This document shows, piece after piece, positions 36,867-45,880 of a stretch of DNA of 64,000 nt. The stretch lies in contig JABLXP010000002.1 in the NCBI GenBank assembly GCA_013178045.1, positions 153,023 through 217,022 of the forward strand, read 5' to 3'. Numbering within the stretch: position 1 is the stretch's first letter; every line of letters begins with the position of its first letter. The position numbers were made by a program, and so were the translations under genes. Origin of the DNA: Bacillota bacterium. Its GTDB lineage: Bacteria; Bacillota; Ch66. The notes under the pieces are model-generated. The model made no database searches. It was not told the DNA's origin and saw only the letters and a program-made list of their open reading frames with translations.

Positions 36867-37649
36867 ATGGCGTGGAACAATGTATTGTTGGAAAAGGATG
36901 GCGAAATCGCTGTTCTTACTGTTAACCGACCGAAGGCATTGAATGCCCTCAATGCAGACACTTTGAAAGATTTAGACGAAGCGATTGATGTGATCGCGAA
37001 GGATGAAGAGGTCAAAGTGGTTATTTTGACCGGGGCGGGCGACAAGGCTTTTGTCGCGGGGGCAGATATTGCTTTTATGGTCAATTTAACTCCGCTCGAA
37101 GCCAGAGCCTTCTCCAAACTGGGTCAGGCCGTCTTTGATAAAATTGAAAAGTTGCCTCAACCAGTTATCGCCGCCGTTAACGGCTTTGCATTGGGAGGCG
37201 GTTGTGAGCTGGCTATGGCGGCGGACATCCGGATCGCCTCTGAAAAGGCTAAGTTTGGGCAACCAGAAGTAGGTCTGGGAATTATGGCTGGCTTCGCCGG
37301 GACCCAGCGTTTACCGCGGTTGGTTGGTAAAGGTCGGGCGAAAGAACTGCTGTACACAGCGGATATGATTGATGCCAACGAGGCCTACCGGATCGGCCTT
37401 GTCAATAAAGTCGTGCCCCCTGAGGAATTAATGGATGCGGCCCAAAAGATGGCAAAGAAGATCGCGGCCCAGAGCAAAGTTGGTGTACGGCTTACTAAGG
37501 CGGCAGTCAATGAAGGAATGGAGATGCCGGTCGAACAAGGCTACGATCATGAAGCGGATCTTTTCGGGTTATGTTTCAGCGCTGGTGATCAAAAAGAAGG
37601 TATGACGGCTTTCATAGAGAAAAGGAAACCCCAGTTTACTGGCAAATAA
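36867..37649 (+). CDS. Enoyl-CoA hydratase / crotonase family protein
   Basis: Hydrates 2-enoyl-CoA to 3-hydroxyacyl-CoA in beta-oxidation or its reverse. The 260 residues have the oxyanion-hole segments KAFVAGADIAFM and NGFALGGGCELAMAADIRIA, and both catalytic Glu regions (GGGCELA and PEVGLGIMAGFAGTQRL). The ATG follows GGGAGGTATGGAACG. It is short-chain crotonase-like. Partners (thiolase, hydroxyacyl-CoA dehydrogenase, acyl-CoA dehydrogenase) lie within 5 kb, each with its own gap. Confidence 0.92.
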   Translation: MAWNNVLLEKDGEIAVLTVNRPKALNALNADTLKDLDEAIDVIAKDEEVKVVILTGAGDKAFVAGADIAFMVNLTPLEARAFSKLGQAVFDKIEKLPQPVIAAVNGFALGGGCELAMAADIRIASEKAKFGQPEVGLGIMAGFAGTQRLPRLVGKGRAKELLYTADMIDANEAYRIGLVNKVVPPEELMDAAQKMAKKIAAQSKVGVRLTKAAVNEGMEMPVEQGYDHEADLFGLCFSAGDQKEGMTAFIEKRKPQFTGK

Positions 37650-37671
37650 ATACTAAAATATAACCGGCCGA

Positions 37672-37702
37672 TGATAATATTCCTGGCCGGTTCTTATTTT
37701 TA
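37672..37702 (+). terminator. Rho-independent terminator after the crotonase gene
   Basis: AACCGGCC pairs with GGCCGGTT, followed by CTTATTTTTATT. The rest of the gap up to 38082 contains no gene that I can support; an AAGGAGG at 37910 has no useful frame after it. Confidence 0.8.
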
Positions 37703-38082
37703 TTCTGACCCGGGATTTGTGTCATAATGTGCAAGCCAGGGAAATCACCGCCTTTACTTTAGAAAAATAGAGAATAATAAAGATAATAAAGATCTTGAAG
37801 AAAAGATATTTTGAACTTACCCATTATCAGCAGGAATTCTTAGGAATGTGTAGAATAGTACCTATGGAACAAGGAACAAGGCCGATTGGTTTCTAACACC
37901 CTGCTTAAGGAGGTGAAGCCGGCTCATCCCTAGGTAAAGTTTTTGTGATTATCCAGTCACCGCCGTAGATTTTAGTACTCTATAGTATGACAACCCGCAA
38001 AGAACAGCAGTGAATCAGACAAATAGACAGAATAAAAAGGGGCAGCATAAGAAACAGCGGACATGAATAGGAGGTTGGGAAA

Positions 38083-39228
38083 ATGGATTTTATCCTGTCA
38101 GAAGAGCATCAAATGTTACGCCAAATGGTACGGGACTTTGCGGAAAAGGAATTGGCACCAGGCGCTAAAGAAAGAGACGAAAAAGAAGAATTTCCCTTGG
38201 AACTGTGGCATAAATTAGGCGAACTCGGTTTGGCCGGAATTCCCTGGGAAGAGAAATACGGCGGTGCTGGTTCTGATTTCCTGGCTTATGCGATCGCAGT
38301 GGAAGAGCTCTCCCGCGTTGACGCTTCGATGGGTGTAACCCTTTCGGCCCATACTTCTCTTTGCAGCTGGCCGATCTGGAAGTTTGGGACCGAAGAGCAG
38401 AAGATGAAATATTTGAAACCTCTGGCTGAGGGCAAACACCTGGGGGCATTTGCGATTACCGAGCCTTCCGCTGGTAGTGATGCCGGTGGTACTAAGACAA
38501 CGGCGGTGCGAGATGGAGATTACTATGTCCTGAACGGTACCAAGATCTTTATTACCAATGCCTACTATGCCGATACCTACATCGTTATTGCCAGAACCAG
38601 CAAAGAAGGTAAGAAACACGAAGGCATCAGCGCGTTTATCGTTGAAAAGGGTACACCAGGCTTCTCCTTCGGTAAAAAGGAAGAAAAACTCGGGATCCGT
38701 GCTTCGGCGACCTATGAGCTGGTCTTTGAAGATTGCCGGGTGCCGGCCGAAAACCTGCTGGGCAAAGAAGGCGAAGGTTTCAAGATTGGGATGAGAATAC
38801 TCGATGGCGGGCGGAACGGGATCGCCGCGCAAGCGGTCGGTATCGCCCAGGGCGCTTTTGAATTTGCCCTGGCCTATGCCAAGCAAAGAGAGCAATTTGG
38901 CCGACCGATTATTGCTAATCAGGCTATTGCCTTTATGCTGGCTGACGCCGCGACCGAGATCGAAGCGGCTCGCCTTCTGACCTATCAGGCTGCCTGGCTG
39001 GAAGGGGCTGGCCTGCCGTATGGAAAAGCCAGCGCCATGGCGAAAGTATTCGCTGGTGACATCGCCATGAAGGTGACCACCGATATGGTCCAGGTTCTTG
39101 GTGGTTATGGTTACACCAAGGAATACCCGGTGGAGCGGTTCATGCGGGATGCCAAGATCACCCAGATCTACGAAGGCACCAACCAGGTGCAAAGAATCGT
39201 TATCTCCGGCTTCTTGATGAAAGAGTAG
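38083..39228 (+). CDS. Acyl-CoA dehydrogenase (short-chain, butyryl-CoA type)
   Basis: A FAD enzyme that oxidises acyl-CoA to 2-enoyl-CoA and hands electrons to EtfAB. The 381 residues carry [46 protein letters not shown] and the catalytic base Glu in [15 protein letters not shown] near the C terminus. Length and motifs are those of short-chain dehydrogenases. GGAGG precedes the ATG. EtfBA and the quinone-linked oxidoreductase are encoded 3.5 kb upstream. Confidence 0.94.
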   Translation: MDFILSEEHQMLRQMVRDFAEKELAPGAKERDEKEEFPLELWHKLGELGLAGIPWEEKYGGAGSDFLAYAIAVEELSRVDASMGVTLSAHTSLCSWPIWKFGTEEQKMKYLKPLAEGKHLGAFAITEPSAGSDAGGTKTTAVRDGDYYVLNGTKIFITNAYYADTYIVIARTSKEGKKHEGISAFIVEKGTPGFSFGKKEEKLGIRASATYELVFEDCRVPAENLLGKEGEGFKIGMRILDGGRNGIAAQAVGIAQGAFEFALAYAKQREQFGRPIIANQAIAFMLADAATEIEAARLLTYQAAWLEGAGLPYGKASAMAKVFAGDIAMKVTTDMVQVLGGYGYTKEYPVERFMRDAKITQIYEGTNQVQRIVISGFLMKE

Positions 39229-39272
39229 GGAACATCTTTTATTACCGTGATTTTAAATTAATTAGGGGGAGT

Positions 39273-39306
39273 GGGATGCCTGTCCCGCGAAAGGAATAGG
39301 CATCCC
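39273..39306 (+). other. Leader hairpin before the thiolase gene
   Basis: GGGATGCCT (39273-39281) and AGGCATCCC (39298-39306) form a perfect 9-bp stem around a 16-base loop. No T-tract follows. It could be a processing or regulatory hairpin. Confidence 0.45.
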
Positions 39307-39448
39307 CGGCTTCAATGACACTGGGGAGCAGTTGTTTGACAGAAGAGAGTTTGACTCTTGATTAAACGATCAAAGAAAGAAACAAAATGTGAGAATATTC
39401 ACGTGGAACAATTAAAAAAAATAAAATTTATATTGGGAGGTTGATAAA

Positions 39449-40624
39449 GTGGCTGAAGCTGTAATTGTTAGTGCATGCCGGACTCCGATCGGTACTTTTG
39501 GTGGGGCTCTCACAGAAGTCGGCGCTGCCCAACTGGGTGCTATCGTAATAAAAGAAGCAATTAACCGGGCTGGAATTAAGCCAGAAGCAATTGACGAAGT
39601 CATTTTTGGTTGCGTACTCCAGGCTGGTTTAGGACAAAACGTAGCCAGACAAGCCTCATTAGCCGCTGGCATTCCCATAGAAGTTCCGACTTATACCGTG
39701 AACAAAGTATGCGGTTCTGGATTAAAGACTGTGGCGTTGGCTGCTCAAGCCATTAAGGCTGGCGATGCGGAAATTATTGTCGCCGGGGGCACGGAAAACA
39801 TGAGTGCTGCCCCCTATCTGGTGGAAAAGGGCCGCTGGGGTTATCGGATGGGCAACGGTCAGCTAGTTGATGCTATGATCAAGGATGGTCTCTGGGAAGC
39901 TTTCAATAACTACCACATGGGTATCACTGCGGAGAACGTGGCTGAGCAGTGGGGGATAACCCGGGAAATGCAGGATGAGTTTGGTTTGCGGAGCCAGCAA
40001 TTAGCGGCGAAAGCAATTGCTGAAGGTAGATTTAAAGATGAAATTGTCCCCGTTGAGATTCAGACCAAGAAGGGTGTTAAGGTTTTCGATACGGACGAGC
40101 ATGTGAGACCGGGTACAACCAAGGAAGGCCTGGCTGCTTTAAAACCAGCGTTCAAGAAAGACGGAACTGTCACCGCGGGGAACGCTTCCGGTATCAACGA
40201 TGCCGCGGCTGCAGTGGTTGTTATGTCTAAAGCTAAAGCTGATGAGTTAGGTCTCAAACCAATGGCCACGATCAAGAGCTATGCTTCTGGTGGAGTCGAT
40301 CCCAAGATCATGGGTGTAGGGCCAGTTGTTGCTACCCGAAAAGCGCTGGCTAAAGCTGGTATGACCATTGAGGACATCGATCTGATCGAAGCCAACGAAG
40401 CGTTTGCGGCTCAGTCTCTTGCCGTAGCGAAAGATCTGAACTTTGATATAAACAAAGTCAATGTGAATGGTGGCGCCATCGCACTCGGTCACCCGATCGG
40501 CGCGAGCGGAACGCGAATTTTGGTTACCCTGCTGTACGAAATGCAGAAACGCGGTGCCAAACGTGGTCTAGCGACTCTCTGCATTGGTGGCGGTATGGGA
40601 ATAGCTATGATTGTGGAGAGATAA
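39449..40624 (+). CDS. Acetyl-CoA C-acetyltransferase (thiolase)
   Basis: Cleaves acetoacetyl-CoA (or forms it from two acetyl-CoA). The 391-residue protein has the nucleophilic Cys in [15 protein letters not shown] (about residue 89), [31 protein letters not shown] with the catalytic His, and the second Cys in CIGGGMG. The GTG start follows GGGAGGTTGATAAA. The next gene encodes 3-hydroxybutyryl-CoA dehydrogenase 42 bases downstream. Confidence 0.95.
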   Translation: MAEAVIVSACRTPIGTFGGALTEVGAAQLGAIVIKEAINRAGIKPEAIDEVIFGCVLQAGLGQNVARQASLAAGIPIEVPTYTVNKVCGSGLKTVALAAQAIKAGDAEIIVAGGTENMSAAPYLVEKGRWGYRMGNGQLVDAMIKDGLWEAFNNYHMGITAENVAEQWGITREMQDEFGLRSQQLAAKAIAEGRFKDEIVPVEIQTKKGVKVFDTDEHVRPGTTKEGLAALKPAFKKDGTVTAGNASGINDAAAAVVVMSKAKADELGLKPMATIKSYASGGVDPKIMGVGPVVATRKALAKAGMTIEDIDLIEANEAFAAQSLAVAKDLNFDINKVNVNGGAIALGHPIGASGTRILVTLLYEMQKRGAKRGLATLCIGGGMGIAMIVER

Positions 40625-40666
40625 ACTAAGCCGTAAGGATGAGTTTTGAGAAGGAGGACCAGTGCG

Positions 40667-41509
40667 ATGCAAAAAGTAATGGTGTTAGGCGCCGGGACGA
40701 TGGGTGCCGGGATTGCGCAGGTTTGTGCTGAAGCAGGTCTGACCGTCTATCTGCGCGATATCGACCAAAAGTTCGTGGATAACGGTTTAAAAACGATCAC
40801 GAAAAACTACGCCAAGGCGATCGAAAAAGGTAAAATGACCGTTGAGGCAAAAGATGAAATCATGGCCCGGATAATCGGGACAACGGACATAGGCCTGGCT
40901 AAGGAATGCGAGCTGGTCATTGAAGCCATTATCGAAAATTTGGATATCAAAGTCAAGGTCTTTAAAGAGTTGGATGAAATCTGTCCGCCGGAAACGATTT
41001 TGGCTTCTAATACTTCGGCCTTGAGCGTTACCGCGATCGCAGCGGCGACGAAGAGGCCCGACAAGGTTATCGGCATGCACTTCTTCAATCCGGTACCGGT
41101 GATGAAGCTCGTCGAGTTAATCAAGGCGGCGGCGACCTCAGAAGAAACCTATAACACCATTAAGGAATTGACGATTAAGCTTGGCAAAACGCCAGTTGAA
41201 GTCAACGAAGCTCCTGGTTTCGTCGTGAACCGGATCTTGATCCCGATGATTAACGAAGCCTGCTATATCCTGCAGGAAGGTGTGGCCAGTGCGGCTGATA
41301 TTGATGCGGCCATGAAACTTGGAGCCAACCATCCGATTGGTCCTCTGGCTCTGGGTGATCTGATCGGTCTGGATGTTTGCCTGGCGATCATGGAAACTCT
41401 CTACAAAGAGCTGGGCGAGTCCAAGTATCGTCCCTGCCCGCTGTTGCGGAAACTTGTCCGGGCAGGACAACTTGGCCGCAAGACTGGTAAAGGTTTCTAT
41501 CAATACTAA
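40667..41509 (+). CDS. 3-hydroxybutyryl-CoA dehydrogenase
   Basis: NAD-dependent interconversion of 3-hydroxybutyryl-CoA and acetoacetyl-CoA. The 280 residues have a Rossmann [19 protein letters not shown], the [12 protein letters not shown] segment, [15 protein letters not shown] with the catalytic His, and [18 protein letters not shown] 40667 follows GGAGGACCAGTGCG; in-frame codons from 40646 are not used. It ends the thiolase pair and is followed by a strong terminator. Confidence 0.95.
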   Translation: MQKVMVLGAGTMGAGIAQVCAEAGLTVYLRDIDQKFVDNGLKTITKNYAKAIEKGKMTVEAKDEIMARIIGTTDIGLAKECELVIEAIIENLDIKVKVFKELDEICPPETILASNTSALSVTAIAAATKRPDKVIGMHFFNPVPVMKLVELIKAAATSEETYNTIKELTIKLGKTPVEVNEAPGFVVNRILIPMINEACYILQEGVASAADIDAAMKLGANHPIGPLALGDLIGLDVCLAIMETLYKELGESKYRPCPLLRKLVRAGQLGRKTGKGFYQY

Positions 41510-41571
41510 AAAATATTGGGTAGATATCACGACCTCCGATTGGCATTGCTCTAGGATCTGCTTTTCTTGCG

Positions 41572-41610
41572 AAAGCCAAGAATTAGGCAAAGCCTAATTC
41601 TTGGCTTTTT
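41572..41610 (+). terminator. Strong rho-independent terminator
   Basis: A perfect 17-bp stem (41572-41588 with 41592-41608) with loop AAA ends in a run of T residues. It separates the fatty-acid genes from coaD. Confidence 0.9.
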
Positions 41611-41627
41611 AAAAAGGGGGATATGAA

Positions 41628-42122
41628 TTGAAAATTGGTGTCTATCCGGGCAGCTTTGACCCTGTTACCAATGGTCATTTAGACATTGTTGAAAGAGCCA
41701 CTAAAATTTTTGATCAAGTAATTGTCGCAGTGATTCATAACCCACGGAAGAGTTCTCTGTTTACTATTGAAGAACGTGTTCAAATGCTGTTAGAAGCGAC
41801 CCGCTCGAACCCGCACGTCTGTGTGGACTCATTTACTGGATTACTAATGGATTATGTTAATAAAAAAGGTGCGTTGGCGGTTATCCGCGGTCTGAGAGCG
41901 GTCTCTGACTTCGATTATGAAATGCAAATGGCGCTGATGAACAACAAGTTGTCTCCGAATGTTGAAACCATATTTATCATTTCAAGTCCCCAGTACATAT
42001 ATCTCAGCTCCAGTAATATTAAAGAGGTTGCCATGTTAGGTGGATGTGTGAAGGGTCTAGTGCCGGAATGTGTGGAAGAAAAACTGTTAGAAAAAATCAA
42101 TTCTCATCGCCAGTCTAAGTGA
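41628..42122 (+). CDS. coaD: Phosphopantetheine adenylyltransferase
   Basis: CoaD transfers AMP from ATP to 4'-phosphopantetheine, the penultimate step of coenzyme A synthesis. The 164-residue protein has the nucleotidyltransferase motif YPGSFDPVTNGHLDIVERA at the N terminus, RGLRAVSDFDYEMQMA, and YLSSSNIKEVA near the C terminus. The TTG start follows AAAAAGGGGG. It is a single gene next to acyl-CoA metabolism. Confidence 0.96.
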   Translation: MKIGVYPGSFDPVTNGHLDIVERATKIFDQVIVAVIHNPRKSSLFTIEERVQMLLEATRSNPHVCVDSFTGLLMDYVNKKGALAVIRGLRAVSDFDYEMQMALMNNKLSPNVETIFIISSPQYIYLSSSNIKEVAMLGGCVKGLVPECVEEKLLEKINSHRQSK

Positions 42123-42231
42123 AATTGAAGGGGCTACCGTATGTGTAGTCCTTTTGAGTTTGTATAAAGCGGATAGCTTCTGAACAAATTAAGCTTACCT
42201 GTTACACCTCAATCTACCTGGGGGTGAAGCC

Positions 42232-42477
42232 GTGGGAACACCTGCTCGGCTACCGGCTGTTTCCTCCAAACAGGTAGTGAAGATGTTGGAGGCACAGGGG
42301 TTTACACTTGTCCGCCAGAAGGGTAGTCACATTCGTCTACGTAAAGAGGAAATTGGTCGGACACTGCTGGTGACTGTTCCCTCCAACCAGAAGCAAATCC
42401 GGAAGGGAACGCTCAATGGTATCTTGAGTCAGGCTGGGTTATCGAAAGAAGAACTGGTTGCCTTGTTCCAGGTTTAA
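42232..42477 (+). CDS. HicA-like mRNA interferase, solitary
   Basis: An 81-residue basic protein of the HicA/YcfA family: LPAVSSKQVVKMLEAQGFTL, then VRQKGSHIRLRK with the catalytic His, and a C-terminal KGTLNGILSQAGLSKEEL. HicA toxins cut mRNA and are normally paired with HicB; no hicB is seen on either side, although other family members are free-standing. The GTG start follows GGGGGTGAAGCC. Confidence 0.82.
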   Translation: MGTPARLPAVSSKQVVKMLEAQGFTLVRQKGSHIRLRKEEIGRTLLVTVPSNQKQIRKGTLNGILSQAGLSKEELVALFQV

Positions 42478-42578
42478 GCTGCTCCTCATTGGTAAACAAT
42501 TAGGTAGTGGGGTGTAGCAGGATTCATCATAACCTTTAGGAGTGGTGGAATTATCCTGCTTATTTTCAATGATCAGGC

Positions 42579-42608
42579 TTGACACCATCAAGAAGGGTGT
42601 GCTATCAT
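42579..42608 (+). promoter_or_regulatory. Sigma-70/SigA-type promoter for tRNA-Leu
   Basis: TTGACA (42579-42584), an 18-base spacer and TATCAT (42603-42608), 55 bases upstream of the tRNA. Confidence 0.6.
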
Positions 42609-42662
42609 ATCAATTGCGGTTGGAGTTGTTCGTATTAGATTAGAAGACTGCCAGATGAATAT

Positions 42663-42750
42663 GCGGCAGTGGCGGAATTGGCAGACGCGCTAGATTCAGG
42701 GTCTAGTGGGCTTTAGGCTCGTGGGGGTTCAAGTCCCTTCTGCCGCACCA
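42663..42750 (+). tRNA. tRNA-Leu(CAG)
   Basis: The acceptor stem GCGGCAG pairs with CTGCCGC. The anticodon stem CTAGA/TCTAG holds loop TTCAGGG (anticodon CAG). A long variable arm typical of Leu tRNAs, the T-loop TTCAAGT and an encoded CCA are present. Confidence 0.95.
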
Positions 42751-42759
42751 AAACCGCGA

Positions 42760-43035
42760 TTAACCTCCCGATGTGATCGTCTCGGTCCGACGCAAGGGAG
42801 GTTTTGTTATGTCTAGTTGCCTGGGGAGTTCACTGGTGTTTTTGAGTGGTTCTTGCGGTTTGGTCAGGTCAGTAATGCCCCGGATATTAGAAAATACCTG
42901 ATTTCCTGACGACATTTCCTCTCGAACAGCACTTGATTTGAAGAAACAAAAAAAGGCTTCTGTTTTTACGAAGAGTCTTGCTAAATCATGGTAAACGACA
43001 AATGGCAGCCCAGCTAATTCAGCTATTTTTTGCAA
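42760..43035 (-). CDS. Possible small protein, unrecognised
   Basis: A 91-residue frame starting MQKIAELAGLPFVVYHDLAR. I know no family for it. It is included because a TTG start is preceded by AAAGGAGGG at ten bases and a candidate sigma-54 promoter lies upstream on the same strand. The last codons run through the hairpin assigned as the tRNA terminator, and composition is not strongly coding, so it may be spurious or decayed. Confidence 0.35.
   Translation of the reverse strand: MQKIAELAGLPFVVYHDLARLFVKTEAFFCFFKSSAVREEMSSGNQVFSNIRGITDLTKPQEPLKNTSELPRQLDITKPPLRRTETITSGG
42762..42805 (+). terminator. Terminator after tRNA-Leu
   Basis: AACCTCCC (42762-42769) pairs with GGGAGGTT (42796-42803), followed by TT. 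The 26-base loop is large. Confidence 0.5.
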
Positions 43036-43175
43036 TTACATCTAACCCTCCTTTCTGCGCCTTTCCCCAAACCCAACCTGTTCAACTCATGAAATATCAG
43101 GATTTCATAAGGGCAAACAGGTCTTTTGTTTGTTGCTTTACCCATTACGGAAGTAATAGGTACGCAGAAAACCAA

Positions 43176-43229
43176 TTGATCTGTTATTTATTATTTTATT
43201 TATTGATCTGTTATTTATATGTTATTTTA
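43176..43229. repeat. Two-copy tandem repeat, 27-base unit
   Basis: Two adjacent AT-rich copies both begin ttgatctgttattta and differ mainly near the end. They lie in the gene-poor stretch between tRNA-Leu and the sigma-54 regulator. Apart from this repeat, the possible small gene, the candidate promoter and the inverted repeat nearby, bases 42810-43705 hold nothing I can identify. Confidence 0.6.
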
Positions 43230-43233
43230 TAAA

Positions 43234-43248
43234 GCAAAAATCATGCCA
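43234..43248 (-). promoter_or_regulatory. Candidate sigma-54 (-24/-12) promoter, minus strand
   Basis: Minus strand TGGCATG-ATTT-TTGC matches the sigma-54 consensus TGGCACG-N4-TTGC except for one base, with GG and GC ten bases apart. It points to the small frame starting at 43035. Confidence 0.45.
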
Positions 43249-43262
43249 ATTCTCCCGAATGC

Positions 43263-43298
43263 GAAACCAGGCCATATTTTCAACCTTGACCTGGTTTC
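43263..43298. repeat. Inverted repeat upstream of the minus-strand -24/-12 site
   Basis: GAAACCAGG (43263-43271) and CCTGGTTTC (43290-43298) are perfect inverted arms 18 bases apart. The position would suit a regulator site for the adjacent candidate sigma-54 promoter. Confidence 0.4.
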
Positions 43299-43705
43299 TG
43301 AAAACAAACTATATGCAAGAATGAACGCAGTCAGAGGATAAAAGCGGCCGAACCAGGATGTTCACGCGAGATTCATACCAGACAAAAACGAATACATTAT
43401 TTGCGAAATTGCATACAGTAAACCCTTTCTTCAACAATAAACGACAGTCTTATTTAGCTTCGGAAAGCATATTGCGACGAAACGGCCAGGCATTTACCGA
43501 ATACTGTCGATATTTAACGAACGAGAATACACGTTCATGTGAAGGAGTTCACGAAAAAATGCCGAAGCTTTAATTTAATAAAAATAGCAACATGCCGTGA
43601 ACAATGTAAATACGCAAACATAGCAAATACGAGCAAAGCAAATAATTGATCTGCCAATATATCTATAACATAATAAAATATCTATCAGCCAGGGGGGAGT
43701 AGTCT

Positions 43706-45478
43706 TTGGAAAACCTCAAGTTAACCACCATTAAAGTTCGGGATGTCATGTCTCCTTTTTTTCGGACGGTTAGTTTGCATGAACGGGCTCTGGATTTGGT
43801 TGAACTGCTCCTGAATATGAAACTTGATGAGGTGCTGGTTGTAGATACCACGGGAAAACTCTGCGGCTTGGTTACCAAAAAACAGTTATTAAGGGACTTT
43901 TCAGAAGGAAGGCTGGGGGAAGAGACAACGGTAGCAGAGATCATGTTATCTGAACTGATTACTACTTCGCCGGATGAAGACTTAACCCAGGCCCGGACGA
44001 CAATGCGCGCGAACGGGATTGGCCGCATGCCGGTGCTGGATGCTCAGGGGCGTATTGTGGGGGTTATTACAGCAATCCACGTTTGCAATGGGTTTTCCGA
44101 TAAGCTGGAAAAAATCGGCCGACAACTGCAGGCTATACTGGACACAATTGCGGAAGCGATTGTGGTTGTTGATCCCGACGGAAAGGTAGTATACTGGAAC
44201 AAAAGTGCGGAACGGATTTATGAGATCACCAGTGATGAGATCATGGGGCGTTGCCTGAGCGACTTCTACCCGGATGATATTGCTTTACAGGCCCTCACCT
44301 CGGGGCAGCCGGTCCGGAATGTCTACCTGATCACTGACAAAGGCAAGCATTTGCTGAAGAATGCTGTGCCGATTTGTCAGGCCGATAAGTCGGTGGGGGT
44401 GGTCTGCACAACCCAGGACGTGACCAAGGCGGTTAAGCTGATGACCGAATTGAACCTGGCCAGAGACCGCATCACCGAATTAGAGCGAAAAACCGGCGCC
44501 AAGCAGCACCGGCTGGAAATGGTGCCGAGTCAAAATGCTGCCTATGTGCGGACGCTGGAGACGGCTCGGCGCCTGGCACAAACAGATGCTACGGTGTTGA
44601 TCCTGGGGGAAAGCGGTACGGGAAAAGAGTTGATGGCCAACGCGATCCACAACTGGAGCAACCGGCGGAATAAGCCGTTTATTGTGATTAATTGCGCGGC
44701 GATCCCCGAGAATCTTTGTGAGAGCGAATTGTTTGGTTACGCCACCGGGGCTTTTACCGGGGCAAGTAGAGAAGGTCGGCCTGGCAAATTTGAACTGGCT
44801 AATGGCGGGACGATTTTTCTTGACGAGGTTGGTGAACTGCCACTCGAAATTCAGGCTAAACTGTTGCGGGTTCTACAGGAGCAAACCTTTTACCGGGTGG
44901 GTGGAACAATCCCGGTTACCGTTAATGTGCGGGTAATTGCGGCAACCAACCGCGACCTAGAGCAGATGGTTAATAAAGGGAGATTTCGGGAAGATTTATT
45001 TTATCGGCTCAACGTCTTCAGCTTGAAGATGCCTCCGCTCAGAGAAAGAAGAGGTGATATCCCTGGCCTGGTCAATCTTTTCTTGGAGGAATTTGCGGCG
45101 AAATACCAGCGGCCGGTACCTGTGGTGGGACAAGAAGCGATGAAAATGCTGATGAACCGCGAATGGCGGGGTAATATCAGGGAATTGCGCAATACGATGG
45201 AACGGCTCGTAGTTCTGTGTGATAAAGAAATTGTTGACGAGGCAGACGTTACGGCAATGATTCAGGACGAATCTCCGACTGGTCGATTTGCTGAAACGGC
45301 TCCTGCCCAAAAACTGATAGATGGAAATCTGGATAGTCTGCTGCTTGATCAGGAAAGGATGATAATTGTCGATTTATTGAAACGGTGTAACAATAACAAG
45401 GCAGAGGTGGCCAGGTTGTTGAACATACCTCGCAGCACGCTTTACTACCGAATGAAAGCGCTTGATATTGCGCAGTGA
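43706..45478 (+). CDS. Sigma-54-dependent activator with CBS pair and PAS domain
   Basis: A 590-residue bacterial enhancer-binding protein. Residues about 8-125 are two CBS domains (VRDVMSPFFRTVSLHERALD; VAEIMLSELITTSPDEDL), which often sense adenine nucleotides. A PAS domain follows (about 135-245) and a short coiled coil. The AAA+ domain (about 265-500) has Walker A GESGTGKE, the sigma-54-contacting GAFTGA, Walker B GGTIFLDEVGELP and the arginine-finger region. A Fis-type helix-turn-helix (NKAEVARLLNIPRSTLYYRM) ends the protein. The TTG start follows AGGGGGGAG. It lies next to an upstream-site array and -24/-12 promoter and very probably controls the operon downstream. Confidence 0.95.
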   Translation: MENLKLTTIKVRDVMSPFFRTVSLHERALDLVELLLNMKLDEVLVVDTTGKLCGLVTKKQLLRDFSEGRLGEETTVAEIMLSELITTSPDEDLTQARTTMRANGIGRMPVLDAQGRIVGVITAIHVCNGFSDKLEKIGRQLQAILDTIAEAIVVVDPDGKVVYWNKSAERIYEITSDEIMGRCLSDFYPDDIALQALTSGQPVRNVYLITDKGKHLLKNAVPICQADKSVGVVCTTQDVTKAVKLMTELNLARDRITELERKTGAKQHRLEMVPSQNAAYVRTLETARRLAQTDATVLILGESGTGKELMANAIHNWSNRRNKPFIVINCAAIPENLCESELFGYATGAFTGASREGRPGKFELANGGTIFLDEVGELPLEIQAKLLRVLQEQTFYRVGGTIPVTVNVRVIAATNRDLEQMVNKGRFREDLFYRLNVFSLKMPPLRERRGDIPGLVNLFLEEFAAKYQRPVPVVGQEAMKMLMNREWRGNIRELRNTMERLVVLCDKEIVDEADVTAMIQDESPTGRFAETAPAQKLIDGNLDSLLLDQERMIIVDLLKRCNNNKAEVARLLNIPRSTLYYRMKALDIAQ

Positions 45479-45492
45479 TACTCCGGAGCAGG

Positions 45493-45580
45493 AGTGTCAT
45501 AAAAAGATGTCAACCTTTTTAAAGTGTCAAATGATTGACAAAAGTGTCAGCTTTTTGACAGGAGTGTCAGTTTTTTGACG
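45493..45580 (+). promoter_or_regulatory. Enhancer-like array of TGTCA-N6-TGACR sites
   Basis: Three inverted sites TGTCA-N6-TGAC(A/G) start at 45525, 45545 and 45565, exactly 20 bases apart, so they face the same side of the helix. Extra TGTCA half-sites are at 45495 and 45508. The array begins just after the activator gene and ends 65 bases before the -24 element, a normal distance for an enhancer. Confidence 0.8.
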
Positions 45581-45644
45581 CTTTTTTCTTTTCTGGTGAC
45601 TAGACAAAAGGCCAGCTGAAGCCATTTGCGGGGGTACCTGACAA

Positions 45645-45659
45645 TGGCACGGAATTTGC
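45645..45659 (+). promoter_or_regulatory. Sigma-54 (-24/-12) promoter of the CoA-transferase/Hdr operon
   Basis: TGGCACG-GAAT-TTGC matches the sigma-54 consensus at every conserved base. Transcription would start near 45671, leaving a 5' leader of about 210 bases before the first gene. The leader contains an AAGGAGG at 45692 but no frame I would call a gene. Confidence 0.88.
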
Positions 45660-45880
45660 GTGTAGTATATAAAGCAGATGACCAAAAAGTGGCCAAGGAG
45701 GATGATAGAAACGCATTGGGTATTAACCAAACCGAGGAAATACCGTATAGACGGGACCATTGTGAAAGGGGGAGAGTAAAAAGCAAAAACGGAAAGTTTT
45801 CTGCAGACAGATAGCCAAATCTCGGGAAAAATTGCAACATTAAGGTATATACAATACCTGATAATAAAGGAGGGGATTTG

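Noticed and set aside
42978..43232. 84-codon plus-strand frame in the AT-rich stretch
   Set aside because: It has no ribosome site, ends in the tandem repeat, and its hydrophobic end comes from AT-rich DNA.
45626..45814. 62-codon frame in the sigma-54 leader
   Set aside because: It starts upstream of the -24/-12 element, so its 5' end would not be transcribed from that promoter.
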